Assembly: GCA_041687295.1 (NCBI GenBank)
Contig: JAWLCG010000327.1
Span: 1-5,832, forward strand
From: JAWLCG01 sp041687295
GTDB lineage: Bacteria > Planctomycetota > Phycisphaerae > SM23-33 > FEN-1343
Length of the DNA stretch: 5,832 bases
Reading direction: 5' to 3'
Positions 5,669-5,832 of the stretch are shown in pieces. Position numbers and translations under genes: made by a program. Position 1 is the stretch's first letter. Each line of letters starts with the position of its first letter. The notes beneath the pieces are model-generated. The model made no database searches. It was not told where the DNA came from and worked only from the letters and a program-made list of their open reading frames with translations.

Positions 5669-5832
5669 CGCGAGCGGCGAGTGTGGTCTCCACGGCGGAC
5701 TCCGGCCGCTTGGCCACCATGTGGCGCACCCGCTCCAGCATCAGGCGGGACGCCTCGATGGCTGCAGACTCGGGGCGAAACGGCGAGAGGCCTTCCGCGA
5801 TCAGGTCCGCGTTGATGAACGTGGGGCACTGT
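5669..5832 (-). pseudogene. Zeta-toxin-like P-loop kinase fragment (COG4185 type), partial and truncated
   Basis: The frame CAG at 5831-5829 onward is open without interruption and encodes FINADLIAEGLSPF, then ESAAIEASRLMLERV, and later VETTLAAR. These are the second to fourth conserved blocks of the zeta-toxin/'predicted ABC-type ATPase' family (COG4185): NAD-x-IA-x-GLSPF, the AAxEA-x-RLMLER helix, and the ETTL strand. The Walker A block would lie beyond the right edge. After AAR the reading frame meets TGA at 5636-5634, while the DNA from about 5665 on also encodes a serine recombinase fragment in another frame. The C-terminal half of the kinase is therefore missing. Intact members act as small toxin-like kinases or ATPases, often in toxin-antitoxin loci; this copy is probably inactive. 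The exact boundary with the recombinase piece is uncertain within about 5640-5672. Confidence 0.6.

Noticed and set aside
5444..5815. + strand open frame (123 codons) with an AGGAGGT inside it
   Set aside because: The minus strand here encodes recognisable zeta-toxin-like and recombinase motifs. The AGGAGGT lies inside the frame rather than before its start, so it is coincidental and overlaps the predicted -35 box.

Overview
The window is GC-rich and densely coding. Every supported gene lies on the minus strand, so the genes read from right to left. The proteins are a GapN-type aldehyde dehydrogenase, an MFS permease with a long polar C-terminal tail, and an asymmetric ABC exporter pair, next to worn remnants of a zeta-toxin-like kinase and a serine recombinase. 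This suggests a free-living, high-GC environmental bacterium. The style of these families reminds me of Planctomycetota/PVC genomes, but that is an impression and nothing in the window proves it.

Layout in transcription order. (1) 5832-5507: two fused fragments in different frames. The first is the N-terminal half of a zeta-toxin/COG4185-type P-loop kinase, cut off by the window edge. The second is about 54 codons of a serine recombinase ending in TAG. Both look like pseudogene debris from mobile or toxin cargo. (2) 5506-5414: a short spacer with a plausible sigma70 promoter and a strong Shine-Dalgarno. (3) 5413-3794: an aldehyde dehydrogenase of the non-phosphorylating NADP-GAPDH (GapN/ALDH11) type. 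It keeps the catalytic Cys and the phosphate-binding residues, but has Gly where the general-base Glu should be. (4) 3793-3603: a 191-bp spacer with a perfect TATAAT box, a 14-bp direct repeat (13/14 identical) and an inverted repeat around the predicted start of transcription. This is the clearest regulatory region. (5) 3602-2034: a 12-TM-type MFS transporter. (6) 1989-229: an ABC exporter half-transporter (TMD-NBD) with substitutions in Walker A, the Q-loop and the signature motif. (7) 232-1: the start of a second ABC half-transporter, overlapping the previous gene by 4 bp (GTGA) and running off the left edge.

The MFS gene and the two ABC genes look like one transport operon: 44-bp spacer, then a 4-bp overlap, probably driven from the promoter at 3673-3701. 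The two ABC genes most likely encode a heterodimeric exporter with unequal ATP sites. The dehydrogenase has its own promoter and may be a separate central-carbon/NADPH gene that reads through into the transport operon, because I see no convincing intrinsic terminator between them.

I find no RNA genes, CRISPR array, intact insertion sequence or clear novel system. The points most worth checking are the altered active-site motif of the dehydrogenase, the doubly compromised ABC nucleotide-binding domain, the repeat-flanked promoter, and the toxin/recombinase junction.
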